Source of the DNA: Terriglobia bacterium
GTDB taxonomy: Bacteria; Acidobacteriota; Terriglobia; UBA7540
DNA: 64,000 bases
Direction: 5' to 3'
Assembly: GCA_035712365.1 (NCBI GenBank)
Contig: DASTAW010000027.1
Span: forward strand, 1-64,000
The notes under the pieces are model-generated. The model searched no databases and was not told where the DNA came from. It worked only from the letters and a program-made list of their open reading frames with translations. This document shows, in pieces, positions 23,760 through 33,436 of the stretch; position 1 is the stretch's first letter; every line of letters starts with the position of its first letter. The translations under genes were made by a program, and so were the position numbers.

Positions 23760-24401
23760 ATGATGAAGATGGTGACCTTTCCTCGATGTGTTTGTTTTGC
23801 TCTCCTCCTCGCATCATTCTGTGGCTGGGCGGTTGCCGACGATCACCCGGCAGTTACGTTCACCAAAATAAAGGTTAACGTCCCCGCCGAGAATGCGTAC
23901 ATCATCCGATTTCATGTGGACCAGCCGTCCCCCGCTTCCTCGTACGAAACCGGAAACCTCCACATCCTTTACAGTGACAAGACGGAGATCATCCAAACGC
24001 TGCTTCCGAAGGAGAAGAGCACCGAAAAGAACGTCATCTACAACCAGGAAGGTATCGACGAAGTCAAACTTGCGCCTGACAAGAGAACCATCGGGTGGGA
24101 AGAGACTTTTGACAATTGCTGCACCTCTTACTCCGTCCCGCTTGTCCTGGCCGTTTATCGCTCCGGCGGCGCCATCCTGCGTATCCAGCCAGGGCAGATG
24201 CTTTGGTACTGGACGTTCCGCGACGGTGGGAAGCGCGTCGCGGCGGTGTGGGGCGCAACGCACGGGCCTGAAGTTGGCGATTATCAGCTTTATGACGTCG
24301 AAACAGGCCACCTGGTTTCGGAGGTCTTTGGCGATCCGGCAACGCAGTCCCTCAGCGCCGATGCCCCGGAATGGGCAAAAGAGGTTGATCGCCAGAGGTA
24401 A
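23760..24401 (+). CDS. Secreted protein of unknown function (213 aa)
   Basis: A signal peptide at residues 1-26 (MMKMVTFPRCVCFALLLA, cut near AVADD). The mature part is beta-rich, with no motif I recognise. A GWEETFDNCCTSYSVPLVLAVYRSG segment has a vicinal Cys pair, and there is a hydrophobic QMLWYWTFRDGGKRVAAVWG stretch. The reading frame opens at 23724; ATG 23760 is preferred because it gives a compact signal sequence. It follows the phosphatase by 79 bp on the same strand. Similar proteins in Acidobacteriota are hypothetical. Confidence 0.72.
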   Translation: MMKMVTFPRCVCFALLLASFCGWAVADDHPAVTFTKIKVNVPAENAYIIRFHVDQPSPASSYETGNLHILYSDKTEIIQTLLPKEKSTEKNVIYNQEGIDEVKLAPDKRTIGWEETFDNCCTSYSVPLVLAVYRSGGAILRIQPGQMLWYWTFRDGGKRVAAVWGATHGPEVGDYQLYDVETGHLVSEVFGDPATQSLSADAPEWAKEVDRQR

Positions 24402-24700
24402 TCCCCTCCAGGAACCAAGCCCCCTTGGCAGCGTCCACGAGCTTGTCGTCGCGCACTCCGAATAACTCCTAAGGATATTGCTGAGTCTGTGCGCCAGGAG
24501 ATCTCCAAGTCCATCAGAAAAACCCTGAGCGAGGGCAGCCGCATTTCTCAGGCTTTGGAGCTTTCAGGGATTTTGCCCCGTCTGTTTCAGGTGTTTCCCG
24601 CACTAGTTTGCGGATTCTTCTCGGATTGACCTGGCCACCGGATGGGTCCACACTGGCCATAAATCTTACAGTACGCCTCGGGGGCGGTTGGGGGTAGACC
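24402..24700. other. Intergenic gap, nothing recognisable
   Basis: The 299-bp gap upstream of the XRE regulator has no gene-like frame with a ribosome binding site. A G-rich stretch (GGGGGCGGTTGGGGG, 24679-24693) ends just before the regulator's ATG and may serve as its ribosome binding site. Confidence 0.4.
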
Positions 24701-25348
24701 ATGGCTACTTCGCGCATGGAAGTGCAGACGGAATTATTTACGGGGACAGTGGATGGTTTGACGAACGCCCACGTCAGAAGGCAAATCCAGCGGCTTCGGC
24801 GATTAAAGGGTTGGACACAACACGACCTGGAGCAGGCTGCGGGAATGTCCCCCAATTCGATCGACGGACTGGAGTCGGGGCTCCGGCGCATCAACGTGGA
24901 CACCCTGCAACGGATCATGGAGGCCCTGGAGTCCGACATCACGGACGTGTGGCCCGCTGTTAATCGCGGAGACAGCGTACTCAGAAGCGGGCAGGCCAGT
25001 GACCCGCTCAGTTTCTCACGCTTGACTGAGATACACTCGCTTACCGGCGCCGAGGCTTCCTGCATGTTCTCGAGCGAGGACTACCTCGATATGGCCGGTG
25101 CAGCCGCCGAAGCGATGGCAGAACCCGCGCTTCGCACCCTTTGCGCAATCAATCTGTATGACGAGGAGAGAGAGCGTCTGTGCCGCGAGGTGCTTGGAGG
25201 GACCGACACGGACCCCTGGGTCACCTATCGTCACTCGGAGAACGGTTGCAGTTTATATTTGTGTCTCAAGAATCCCCACCTGGAGTTCTGGGCTGAAGGC
25301 TTTGTCGAACGCTGCCTTTCCGCCTGGCTCTCCACGCCTCCCATGTGA
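24701..25348 (+). CDS. XRE-family helix-turn-helix regulator (215 aa)
   Basis: An HTH_3 domain at about residues 24-80: RRQIQRLRRLKGWTQHDLEQAAGMSPNSIDGLESGLRRINVDTLQRIMEAL, with the recognition helix around MSPNSIDGLE. The ~130-residue C-terminal part (from about 100) is of unknown type, with an MFSSEDYLDMAGAAAEAMAEP helix and several cysteines. It may sense a ligand or partner. It stands alone upstream of the large TonB receptor gene, in the same direction and 388 bp away. A regulatory link is possible but not shown. Confidence 0.82.
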   Translation: MATSRMEVQTELFTGTVDGLTNAHVRRQIQRLRRLKGWTQHDLEQAAGMSPNSIDGLESGLRRINVDTLQRIMEALESDITDVWPAVNRGDSVLRSGQASDPLSFSRLTEIHSLTGAEASCMFSSEDYLDMAGAAAEAMAEPALRTLCAINLYDEERERLCREVLGGTDTDPWVTYRHSENGCSLYLCLKNPHLEFWAEGFVERCLSAWLSTPPM

Positions 25349-25736
25349 GCTACTTTTCCTCTGCGTTGCGGCGCCTTTGATGGAGTGCGTGACCAACCGG
25401 ACTGAAGCCTGCCGTTTCTAATCAAAGCAAAGCGGGCCCGTAATCTCTTTAATGTACAACTGTAACTTCTGCATTGCATTGACACTCTCCAACAGTCCAA
25501 CTACGCTTGAGAAGTTTCTAACGCTGCGTGCCACGAGGCGCATCGACATTAAATTCGTTGCACCACAACGAAGAGCGGAAACTCTTTATCTGCCGTAGCC
25601 GCTCGGTTAAGTCCACGCCGATTCGGCACAAGGCCCTGCGTCGGGTCAAGTCAACATGAAACCTTTTCGCGTAACGGGAAGGGCGAGTGTGCCCTGCCTG
25701 CTGTGGCAGGTCGAGACAGGCAAGGGAGGCTTTCGG
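25349..25736. other. Gap upstream of the TonB receptor
   Basis: No gene is seen. A TTGACA at 25479-25484 is followed after 17 bases by TACGCT, a weak sigma-70-like promoter candidate about 230 bases before the receptor start. The reading frame of the receptor is open from 25656. Confidence 0.35.
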
Positions 25737-28700
25737 ATGATGCCCGGCAATGCATGGATATCGGAATTCTCCTCAGCGCCCATTCCGCGCAAGCAAAAAA
25801 GGAAGCATTTGGCCCTTCCACGGGGCCTTCGGTGGATGATCGTGGGTATTGTTTTCACTCTGCTGCCAGCGGCCAGCGCCCTTGCCCAGGCCAATTTTGC
25901 GTCCGTCAGCGGAGAAGTGTTCGACGTACAGAAAGCAGTCATTCCAGGCGCCAAGGTCACCCTGCAATCTTCCAGCACCGGTCTTAGCCGGAGCACGGTG
26001 TGCAATGGCGATGGCTTTTACGCTTTCACTGCCGTGAACCCGGGCGAGTATGTGCTGCGTGTCGATGCGCCGGGATTTCAAAGCCAGTTGCGCAGGTTCG
26101 TGCTTGCGGTCAATCAGGCGCTGCGGCTTGATGTCACCGCGCAAGTGGGAGGCGAAACGCAGCATGTGGTGGTGCAGGGGACGCCTGCCCCGTTGCGAAC
26201 CACAGACGCGACGCTCGGCGAGGTGATTGACCCCACCCTCACCAGGCAGCTTCCCTTGAACGGCCGGCATGTGCTCGACCTGGCAGTTCTGGCTCCCGCT
26301 ACCGCACCCAACATGAGTATGGGCGTTCAGGATGGGAATCAAAACCAGCTTTATTGGCGTCCCGGCCAGGGGACGGAATTCACGACTTCCGGAGGCCGCG
26401 CCAATTCAAATTACTATCTCCTCGATGGAACAACGGATTCAGATCCAACCTTCTGGACCCTGTCTCTAAGTCCTTCACCAGACGCCATCCAGGAATTCAA
26501 AGTCCAGACCGGCAGCTATTCAGCCGAGTTTGGCGGGGCGGGAGGGGCACAGGTCAACATGATCACCCGTTCTGGCACCAACCAATTGCACGGAACGGCC
26601 TATGAATACCTCCGCAACACGGCCCTCGATGCCCGCGTGTGGAACGCGACGAATGTTCCGCACCTCGTTCAGAACCAGTTTGGCGCTTCGCTCGGGGGGC
26701 CTATCCAAAAAAACAAGACCTTCTTTTTCGCAAACTATGAAGGCTTTCGATTCAGCAACCAGGTCTACCAGGTTGAGACTGTGCCTACCATGGCGGAGCG
26801 CATGGGGGACTTCAGCCAGAGCGGGCAAACGATCTATGACCCGACCAGCTCAGCCCCCAACCCTGACTACAACCCGTCGCTCCCGGTAAGCCCCGGCAAT
26901 CCCAAAGTGATCCGCAGCCCGTTTTCAGGAAACGTCATTCCGCCCTCGATGATCAGTTCGGTGGCGTCGGGCGCGCTCCAGGCTATTCCGCTGCCGAACG
27001 TCCAGGCCGGAACGGGAATGGGCATGGGGATGGGTCCTATGGCGGCCGGCAGGGACTCGAACAATTACCTGGACGTGCGCACGGCCACCCAGCCGTCCGA
27101 CCAGGGCACCTTCCGGATTGACCGCAATTTTGCCACGGGCGACACCTTATTTGCGCGGTATTCCATCGAGCACGAAAGCGGCTTTACCCCGGTGAACCTT
27201 CCTGGCTTTGGTTTGTTTGACGACAACCTCGCCCAACACGCCACGGTTTCCTACACGCATATCTTCTCGCCAACGATGATCAACAACATCTCCTTTGGCG
27301 TATCGCGGCTTTCGATGCACGAATTCTCTGAAAACAACTTTACGCACGACTACGTTTCTCAACTCGGGATCCAGGGAGTCTCCTGGGGAGGCAAGGGGTC
27401 CTGGGGCATGCCCTATTTCAACGTGCAGGGTTACACTCCCATGGGGGATTCATTCAGCGCCACACCGGTGCAGGATTGGGACACCTTTGTTCAACTGTCA
27501 GACACCCTGACCTGGCAGGCGGGCCGCCACGCGCTCAAGTTTGGCGGCGGCTATTTGCCGTTTTTCTGGCCCATGTGGGGCTTTTTCGAGACCCGCGGAT
27601 ATTATCAGTTCACAAATGGGTTCACCACGCGCACGGCCACGAACGACGGCACGGGAGCCGGCCTGGCCAGCTTCCTGCTGGGTCTGCCGGTCGTCAAGCA
27701 GCGCCAGGCTGGCGTGCCACAGATGAACCTGAGGCAGTGGTATGGAAATGGGTACATCGAGGACAATTGGCGGGTCACCAACGCCACCACGCTGGATATT
27801 GGATTGCGCTACGAATATATGAGCGCGTTATCCGACCTGGACCAGCCGGGAGCAAACCTGGTGTTCCAGAATGGCCAACTCGGCGCCTTTGTGGGCGGGC
27901 AGGCTGGAACGCCGCGGGGCTTGTGGTATCCCAATGCTCTGAACTTCGCTCCGCGTTTCGGCTTTGCGCACCAGGTGCGAAAGCTGGGAATCGTGCTCCG
28001 TGGCGGCTTCGGCATGTTCTTCACACCCGTGGACATGAACACATGGTGCAATCAGCGCCACAATCCGCCTTATGTCTTTGCGGAAACTCTTCAGAGTGAT
28101 AATTACGTCCCCAGCCTTTCCGGCTTTGATTTCGCTCCTCCAGTTTTGGGTCAGACTGTCGTCAGCTTCAGTTCTCTCGATGCGCGCTCTCATCCGCAGT
28201 ATATCGAACAGTGGAGTTTCACCGTGCAAAAAGCGCTTCCTGGAAATTTCGTGATGGAAGCAGGGTACCAGGGTTCGCGCGGCTACCACTTGCAGCGCGC
28301 GCACCTGATCAACAACGCCCCGCCAGGACCCGGGCCTATCGGCCCACGCCGGCCCTATCACACGATTACCTTCCTGCCCGGCACTTCATTTGAGGGCGAC
28401 AACCCCGAAAACTTCGCCATCCAGAGCAACACGTTTCCTGTTTCGGCCATCAATTACCTCGAGAATACGGCCAATAGTTGGTATGACGCGGGCTGGATCG
28501 ACGTTCGCCGGGAGTTCCATCACGGCTTGACCTTCCTTGCAAATTACACGTGGTCGAAGAGCCTCACCGACGCGCCGGACTTTCGCTCCGCCATGATGCA
28601 GGCCGTGATTCCCCAGAACAATTCGGACCTGGCGGCCGAGAAGGGACTGAACGGTATGAATGTTCCGCACCGGTTCGTGGCCAGTATGGTATACAACGTG

Positions 28701-29195
28701 CCAGGATGGCGCGGGCGGACGTTCCTCCGCCGCCTGACATCGAATTGGACCCTGGGCAGCATTTTTACGGCCCAGGCTGGCATGCCATTCACGGTTGGTG
28801 TTTTCGGCGATACCGCAAATGCCGGAACGCTGTTGGGGCAGAATCCCATTCGCGCCAACGTCACCGGACTCCCCCTGTTTCCCGCGGGTGCGCGCACAAC
28901 GGCGCAATGGTTCAGTCCCGCCGCTTTTGCCGCGCCTGCTCCATACACCTTTGGCAATGCCGGCGTTAATACCGTCTCCGGGCCCGGATTTATGGGTCTC
29001 GACCAAGCGGTGCAACGGCAATTCGGTATCACTGAGCGCGTGCAGTTCACCCTGCGCGCGGAGGCATTCAACGCTCTAAACCACAGCAATTGGGGTTATC
29101 CCAATAACTATGTGAACACGCCCCAGTTTGGCTCAATCACCATGGCCGAGGGCACGGGGCGTGAAATCCAGTTGAGCGCGCGCTTCGAGTTCTGA
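25737..29195 (+). CDS. Oar-like TonB-dependent receptor with carboxypeptidase-regulatory-like domain (1152 aa)
   Basis: An outer-membrane protein of the group expanded in Acidobacteriota. A signal peptide ends near residue 51 (ASALAQ). An Ig-like CarboxypepD_reg domain follows (FASVSGEVFDVQKAVIPGAKVTLQ...PGEYVLRVDAPGF, about 53-115). The plug domain comes next (TRQLPLNGRHVLDLAVL, then DGTTDSDPTF and IQEFKVQTGSYSAEFGGAGGAQVNMITRSGTNQLHG), and then a beta-barrel ending in an aromatic FEF. A Gly/Met run (GTGMGMGMGPM) interrupts it near residue 425. ATG 25737 follows GGGAGG; upstream codons to 25656 are less likely. Its cargo is probably an oligosaccharide or peptide, unproven. Confidence 0.93.
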   Translation: MMPGNAWISEFSSAPIPRKQKRKHLALPRGLRWMIVGIVFTLLPAASALAQANFASVSGEVFDVQKAVIPGAKVTLQSSSTGLSRSTVCNGDGFYAFTAVNPGEYVLRVDAPGFQSQLRRFVLAVNQALRLDVTAQVGGETQHVVVQGTPAPLRTTDATLGEVIDPTLTRQLPLNGRHVLDLAVLAPATAPNMSMGVQDGNQNQLYWRPGQGTEFTTSGGRANSNYYLLDGTTDSDPTFWTLSLSPSPDAIQEFKVQTGSYSAEFGGAGGAQVNMITRSGTNQLHGTAYEYLRNTALDARVWNATNVPHLVQNQFGASLGGPIQKNKTFFFANYEGFRFSNQVYQVETVPTMAERMGDFSQSGQTIYDPTSSAPNPDYNPSLPVSPGNPKVIRSPFSGNVIPPSMISSVASGALQAIPLPNVQAGTGMGMGMGPMAAGRDSNNYLDVRTATQPSDQGTFRIDRNFATGDTLFARYSIEHESGFTPVNLPGFGLFDDNLAQHATVSYTHIFSPTMINNISFGVSRLSMHEFSENNFTHDYVSQLGIQGVSWGGKGSWGMPYFNVQGYTPMGDSFSATPVQDWDTFVQLSDTLTWQAGRHALKFGGGYLPFFWPMWGFFETRGYYQFTNGFTTRTATNDGTGAGLASFLLGLPVVKQRQAGVPQMNLRQWYGNGYIEDNWRVTNATTLDIGLRYEYMSALSDLDQPGANLVFQNGQLGAFVGGQAGTPRGLWYPNALNFAPRFGFAHQVRKLGIVLRGGFGMFFTPVDMNTWCNQRHNPPYVFAETLQSDNYVPSLSGFDFAPPVLGQTVVSFSSLDARSHPQYIEQWSFTVQKALPGNFVMEAGYQGSRGYHLQRAHLINNAPPGPGPIGPRRPYHTITFLPGTSFEGDNPENFAIQSNTFPVSAINYLENTANSWYDAGWIDVRREFHHGLTFLANYTWSKSLTDAPDFRSAMMQAVIPQNNSDLAAEKGLNGMNVPHRFVASMVYNVPGWRGRTFLRRLTSNWTLGSIFTAQAGMPFTVGVFGDTANAGTLLGQNPIRANVTGLPLFPAGARTTAQWFSPAAFAAPAPYTFGNAGVNTVSGPGFMGLDQAVQRQFGITERVQFTLRAEAFNALNHSNWGYPNNYVNTPQFGSITMAEGTGREIQLSARFEF

Positions 29196-29427
29196 CGGCC
29201 CGCGGCACAATTTCAAAACTCCTGCTGGTAATCGCGGTTATCAATCCGCGTCCGCGCGAATTGCCAGGCGGGGTCCGCCTGCTGGCTGCTAGTCGTCCGG
29301 ATATTCTTCGACGTAATGCTGCCGAGTGTGAAACCCACAGACTCTCGCTACCCACGAAAAAATGGTTTTATAGTATTCTATGGCCTCGGGGAAATATGCC
29401 ATTTTCCCTTCACGACAAGGAGGTTCG

Positions 29428-29799
29428 ATGAGACGTTTCGCGGCGATCCCGATCCTGTGCATTCTGGCTTTTTGCGTGGCGCTGAAAGCGCAGGACAAGT
29501 CAAAATCCAGCCCGCTGGTCGGCACGTGGAATTGCACGGCGCACGGCGGCGAAAACGGCGATGTGTCGTTTACCATTACTTTCGAGGAAACGGATAACGG
29601 ACTGACCGGATCAGTGTCCGCCCCACAAGGCGATGCTGACCTCACCTCCGTATCCTTTAAAGACAACCAGCTTAAAGCTGAAATCAAAACGGACGAGAAT
29701 GATTACGCGCTGACCGCAACTTACGCCGATGGCAAGCTGACCAGCGGCGTATGGTCGCGCGACGGGGAAAAACAGGGAACCTGGGAGGGCAAGAAATAG
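29428..29799 (+). CDS. Small secreted protein (123 aa)
   Basis: The ATG at 29428 is preceded by AAGGAGG, a strong ribosome binding site. Residues 1-21 form a signal peptide ending ALKAQ. The mature ~100 residues look like a small beta-barrel: LVGTWNCTAHGGENGDVSFTI, LTGSVSAPQGDADLTSVSF, LKAEIKTDENDYALTATYADGKLTSG and QGTWEGKK. This is the pattern of acidobacterial lipocalin-like hypothetical proteins. No function is known. Confidence 0.8.
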   Translation: MRRFAAIPILCILAFCVALKAQDKSKSSPLVGTWNCTAHGGENGDVSFTITFEETDNGLTGSVSAPQGDADLTSVSFKDNQLKAEIKTDENDYALTATYADGKLTSGVWSRDGEKQGTWEGKK

Positions 29800-29924
29800 G
29801 ACGCCGCGCCCGTCTTTTCCACCGCCACTCCAACCGCTGAGGGCTGCGCGGCCCGCCCTTTGTTTCGGGAGCAGCTCTCGGCGCCAGTGCAGTATCCCCA
29901 AAGCAAAGGAGCCTTGCCACTGCT

Positions 29925-31610
29925 ATGCCACCGTCTCGCAATCAGGTATTTGACGCCCTCGTCGTCGGTTCGGGGGCGTCGGGTGGCTGGGCCTGCAAGC
30001 GGCTGGCGGAAGCCGGCATGAAGGTGGCACTGCTCGATGCGGGGCCTCCGCAAAAGGACAGCAATTTTACCGAGCACATGGCGCCGTTCCAGATGAAGTA
30101 CCGCGACATGGCGCGAACCGTCATCCTGAAGACGAGGCCCATTCAGGGCCAATTCTACGAATGCTCTGAAACCAACTACGAATGGTTTGCAAACGACCTC
30201 GAAGAGCCTTTCACCACCTATCCCGGCAAACCGTTTATCTGGGGTGGCCGGCTGCGCATTGGCGGCGGCCGCACAAATGTCTGGGGGCGGCTGAGCCTGC
30301 GTTACAGCGATCTGGATTTCAAAGCGGCGTCGCACGACGGTTACGGAGTTGACTGGCCGCTCGGTTACAAGGATCTGGCTCCGTACTACGACATCGTCGA
30401 GCAGTACGTCGGCGTCGCCGGTCAGGCGGAAGGGAATTCGGTCATCCCGGACGGGGTTTTCCAACCCGCCATGCCGATGACCTGCGCAGAACTTCGCTTC
30501 CGCCAGCGCGTGAAGACAAAACTGGGCCGGATGGTGACGCCCGGCAGGACCGCCAACTTAACAAAACCCCTCAATGGGAGGCCAGCGTGCCACTACTGCG
30601 GACCCTGCGAACGCGGCTGCGCAACCCATTCTTACTTTAACTCCTCATTCACAACCGTTCCGGACGCGCTAAAGACGGGCAATTGCACCTACGTGCCGAA
30701 CGCCATGGCGTTCAAGGTGCTGATGGATTCCGAGCGCAATCGCGCTAAAGGCATCCTCTATATCGATCGCAACACGCGCCAGCCTAACGAGGTGTTTGGC
30801 CGCACCGTGGTCCTTTGCGCTCAGAGCTATGAGTCGCTGAGGATCATGCTGAACTCAGCCGACCGGCACCACCCGAACGGCCTGGCCAATTCCAGCGGCG
30901 TCCTGGGCCATTATCTGATGGACCACATCGCCGGAGGAGGCGCCGAGGGCGAGCTTCCGGACCTGCCGGCCACGCCCAATATCAACGGGCCCAACCGGCC
31001 CTGCGGCATTTACGTGCCGAGATTTCGCAACCTGCCCAACGGCCCCCGAAGCAAAGAATTCCTCCGCGGTTACGGCTATGAAGGAAACGGCGGCGGCGGA
31101 TTCAATCGAAACGCTGCGGGCTTCGGCGAACAATACAAGCAGCGCGTCCGTGAAGGCGTCACTTCGGTAACAATTGAAGTGTTTGGTGAGGTTTTGGGCC
31201 GTTGGGAGAATTTTGCCGATATCGATCCGGAGGTGGTGGACGCCTACGGCATTCCCGTGCTGCGCTTCCACATGACCCACGGGGAAAATGAAGCGGCCAT
31301 GCTGCGGGACGCCGTCACCTCGGCGGCCGAGATGATGGAGGCCGCAGGCGCCAGGAACATCCGGCCATGGAGGCGAGCGCTGCCGCCGGGCCGCGTCCGG
31401 CACGAGGTCGGAATTGCCAGAATGGGAGATAATCCCAAGACATCAGCCCTGAACCAGTTTCAGCAGTCTCACGAGATCCCAAACCTGTTTGTCACAGATG
31501 CCTCCGGCTTTCCGTCCAATCCGTGCCAGAATCCCACCTTGACCATCATGGCGCTGTGCGTTCGCTCCTGCGATCACTTGATGGCCGAAATGAAGCGAGG
31601 AAACGTCTAG
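29925..31610 (+). CDS. GMC-family oxidoreductase with a Cys cluster (561 aa)
   Basis: A flavoprotein of the glucose-methanol-choline family, gluconate 2-dehydrogenase-large-subunit-like. FAD binding is seen at ALVVGSGASGGWACKRLAEAG near residues 11-31 and GGRTNVWGRLSLR near 113. The active-site end is HEVGIARMGDNPKTSALN near 490, followed by NLFVTDASGFPSNPCQNPTLTIMAL. An unusual cluster CHYCGPCERGC (C-x2-C-x2-C-x3-C) sits near 222-232. No Tat signal is visible and no gluconate dehydrogenase subunit 3 or cytochrome adjoins, although such subunits usually carry export and electron transfer. It probably oxidises a sugar or alcohol. Confidence 0.9.
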   Translation: MPPSRNQVFDALVVGSGASGGWACKRLAEAGMKVALLDAGPPQKDSNFTEHMAPFQMKYRDMARTVILKTRPIQGQFYECSETNYEWFANDLEEPFTTYPGKPFIWGGRLRIGGGRTNVWGRLSLRYSDLDFKAASHDGYGVDWPLGYKDLAPYYDIVEQYVGVAGQAEGNSVIPDGVFQPAMPMTCAELRFRQRVKTKLGRMVTPGRTANLTKPLNGRPACHYCGPCERGCATHSYFNSSFTTVPDALKTGNCTYVPNAMAFKVLMDSERNRAKGILYIDRNTRQPNEVFGRTVVLCAQSYESLRIMLNSADRHHPNGLANSSGVLGHYLMDHIAGGGAEGELPDLPATPNINGPNRPCGIYVPRFRNLPNGPRSKEFLRGYGYEGNGGGGFNRNAAGFGEQYKQRVREGVTSVTIEVFGEVLGRWENFADIDPEVVDAYGIPVLRFHMTHGENEAAMLRDAVTSAAEMMEAAGARNIRPWRRALPPGRVRHEVGIARMGDNPKTSALNQFQQSHEIPNLFVTDASGFPSNPCQNPTLTIMALCVRSCDHLMAEMKRGNV

Positions 31611-32194
31611 CAGTTTGCCGCATCAGGCCGCTCGCCGCCCTGACCCTGCGAAGCGGGAGAAGCATGGAGTGTTCCTTGCGTGCGGGAAGCAACAGCCCGC
31701 TGGACAATGCACGGATCGGCACATCGGCAGACTGGTCCATTTGTAAGTTAACATAACATACCTTATCAGACGTTATGAATAGCCAAAAACTGGCTGTTTT
31801 GCAGCCTTTCAGCCTTCTCCCAGGCCGATTCCCTTTCGGCTAAGCCACAGCCTCAATGGCCGATGGTTGATTGCATCTCAGGCCCGCGGGCTATAGTCAG
31901 CGCGTCGAGCGGTCGAGCGTTCTCAATCAGAAGTTGGGTTACAGATGATCGCGACCGCGTGAGGTCCTGGCCCAAATCCTCCGGGACAAACGCGCAATCG
32001 CCCGTTTGCGAGCCTTAGCGGCTTTGCGGCTTTGCGCGAGGAGGATTGTTTTTGAAAGATGTACTCCGCAGTTCGGTAGGCAAGAGCCTAATCACGCAAA
32101 GGCGCGAAGGCGCAAAGCGGACGACATCGCTTACTCTACGCTGACCTTCGCTGGCAAATGGCACTCTGGCTGTGGGTATAGTTGGCCGGACCGT
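31611..32194. other. Intergenic gap with a long imperfect inverted repeat
   Basis: 584 bp without a credible gene. It holds an A/T-rich patch (31745-31780) and the inverted repeat 32015-32116. A 71-codon plus-strand frame across the right part is made of the repeat and lacks a ribosome binding site. Confidence 0.5.
32015..32116. repeat. Family E imperfect inverted repeat (TTTGCG-rich)
   Basis: The left arm (32015-32039) reads a run of GCGGCTTTGCG words ending TTTGCGCGA. The right arm (32092-32116) is its near complement, beginning TCACGCAAAGGCGCGAAGGC. About 20 of 25 positions pair, with a ~52-base centre. Arms of this type are widely dispersed in bacterial intergenic DNA. Confidence 0.55.
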
Positions 32195-33436
32195 TCACTG
32201 GGCGGAAGCCATGGAAACTGAGCTGTGAAGCTGATAAGCGGCGCAGGTGAACTTCCTGTGGCGAAGGGCCCGGCAGGCTTCAATGGCGGCTGCGGCGGTC
32301 ATTTCTGAGAAACGCGCCAGATAGCGACCGCTGCTCAGCCTTACGACCAGCGGATTCCCGTCTCTTAAACCCTCCGGGTCGCTATGGAGGGCGCTTTTGA
32401 GGGCTCGTCGGGCGTGGGTTGGGCTGCGGAAGGCCCCCCCGAGCTGGACGAACCAGCCGGCATCAGGGCGTTCCGCTTCCTCCTGCTGCGTGTCGTCTAC
32501 AGAAACTTTTTTGAACGTGGCAACCGGGGTCCGGGCAGCGGTGGATTCTTCAGCGCGATCCAGCGTGGCCTTGCGGATGTCTGAAAACCCCGTGTTGAGC
32601 AAACGGACCATATGGCGGTCTCGAGCGCGTGCCGTCTTGCCTCCCATCACCACCCCCAGCAGGCGATGATCATTGCGGACGGCCGAGGTCACGATGTTGA
32701 ATCCGGAGGCGGACGTATAGCCGGTTTTCATGCCGTCAACGCCGGGATAGCGGGCCAGGAGATGGTCGTGGCCGTAGATGGTTCTGCCGCGGAATTCGAA
32801 TCTCCGCGCCTTGAAGAAATTGTAGTACTCCGGGAAGTCCCCGATGATTGCCAGTGCCAGTTTTGACATGTCGCGCGCGGTGGTCACCTGGTCGGCATCC
32901 GGCAGCCCCGAAGCATTCCGGAAGGTTGTTCGGGTCAGCCCGAGCGCGCGGGCCCGTTGATTCATCATCTCGGCAAACCTGGACTCCGAGCCGCCGATGG
33001 CTTCCGCCAATACGACCGCCGCATCGTTAGCAGAGCGCGTGGTAATGGCCAGAATCGATGCCCGGACGGAAATCTGCTCGCCGGGCTTGAGGTAGAGTTT
33101 GGTCGGGGCCTGCGCCGCGGCGTGCTCGGAGACGGTCAATTCCTGCGTTAGCGTCATTTTGCCTGAGCTGAGCTGCTGGAAGGTCACGTACAGGGTCATC
33201 AGCTTGGTGAGTGATGCGGGATAGCACAGGCTGTCGGGATGATTGGCTTCAAGGATTTTCCCCGTCTCGGCATTCAGCAGGATCGACGCCTGCACGCGCG
33301 CGCCAGCCAGCGGCGCCCACACGCTTATCGTGAGCGCGGCCACAACCAGCCACGAACATACCGAGCATAGGCGATATCTTCTATGATGTGACGGTGTATT
33401 GCTGGAAACTGCACCTAGACCCGGCCGAACCCTCAT
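32195..33436 (-). CDS. D-alanyl-D-alanine carboxypeptidase with SPOR domain (413 aa)
   Basis: A low-molecular-weight penicillin-binding protein (peptidase family S11) that trims peptidoglycan stem peptides. A hydrophobic export segment lies at about residues 25-46. Active-site motifs are complete: SLTK (Ser75-Lys78), SAN (135-137) and KTG (237-239). The C-terminal ~75 residues (WFVQLGGAFRSPTHARRALKS...YLARFSEMT) form a SPOR domain, which binds denuded septal glycan and suggests a division-site role. A TTG directly precedes ATG 33436; AGGGGG lies just upstream. It is not in an operon. Confidence 0.93.
   Translation of the reverse strand: MRVRPGLGAVSSNTPSHHRRYRLCSVCSWLVVAALTISVWAPLAGARVQASILLNAETGKILEANHPDSLCYPASLTKLMTLYVTFQQLSSGKMTLTQELTVSEHAAAQAPTKLYLKPGEQISVRASILAITTRSANDAAVVLAEAIGGSESRFAEMMNQRARALGLTRTTFRNASGLPDADQVTTARDMSKLALAIIGDFPEYYNFFKARRFEFRGRTIYGHDHLLARYPGVDGMKTGYTSASGFNIVTSAVRNDHRLLGVVMGGKTARARDRHMVRLLNTGFSDIRKATLDRAEESTAARTPVATFKKVSVDDTQQEEAERPDAGWFVQLGGAFRSPTHARRALKSALHSDPEGLRDGNPLVVRLSSGRYLARFSEMTAAAAIEACRALRHRKFTCAAYQLHSSVSMASAQ

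Noticed and set aside
32006-32221. 71-codon frame before the carboxypeptidase stop
   Set aside because: It is read through the family E inverted repeat and lacks a ribosome binding site.
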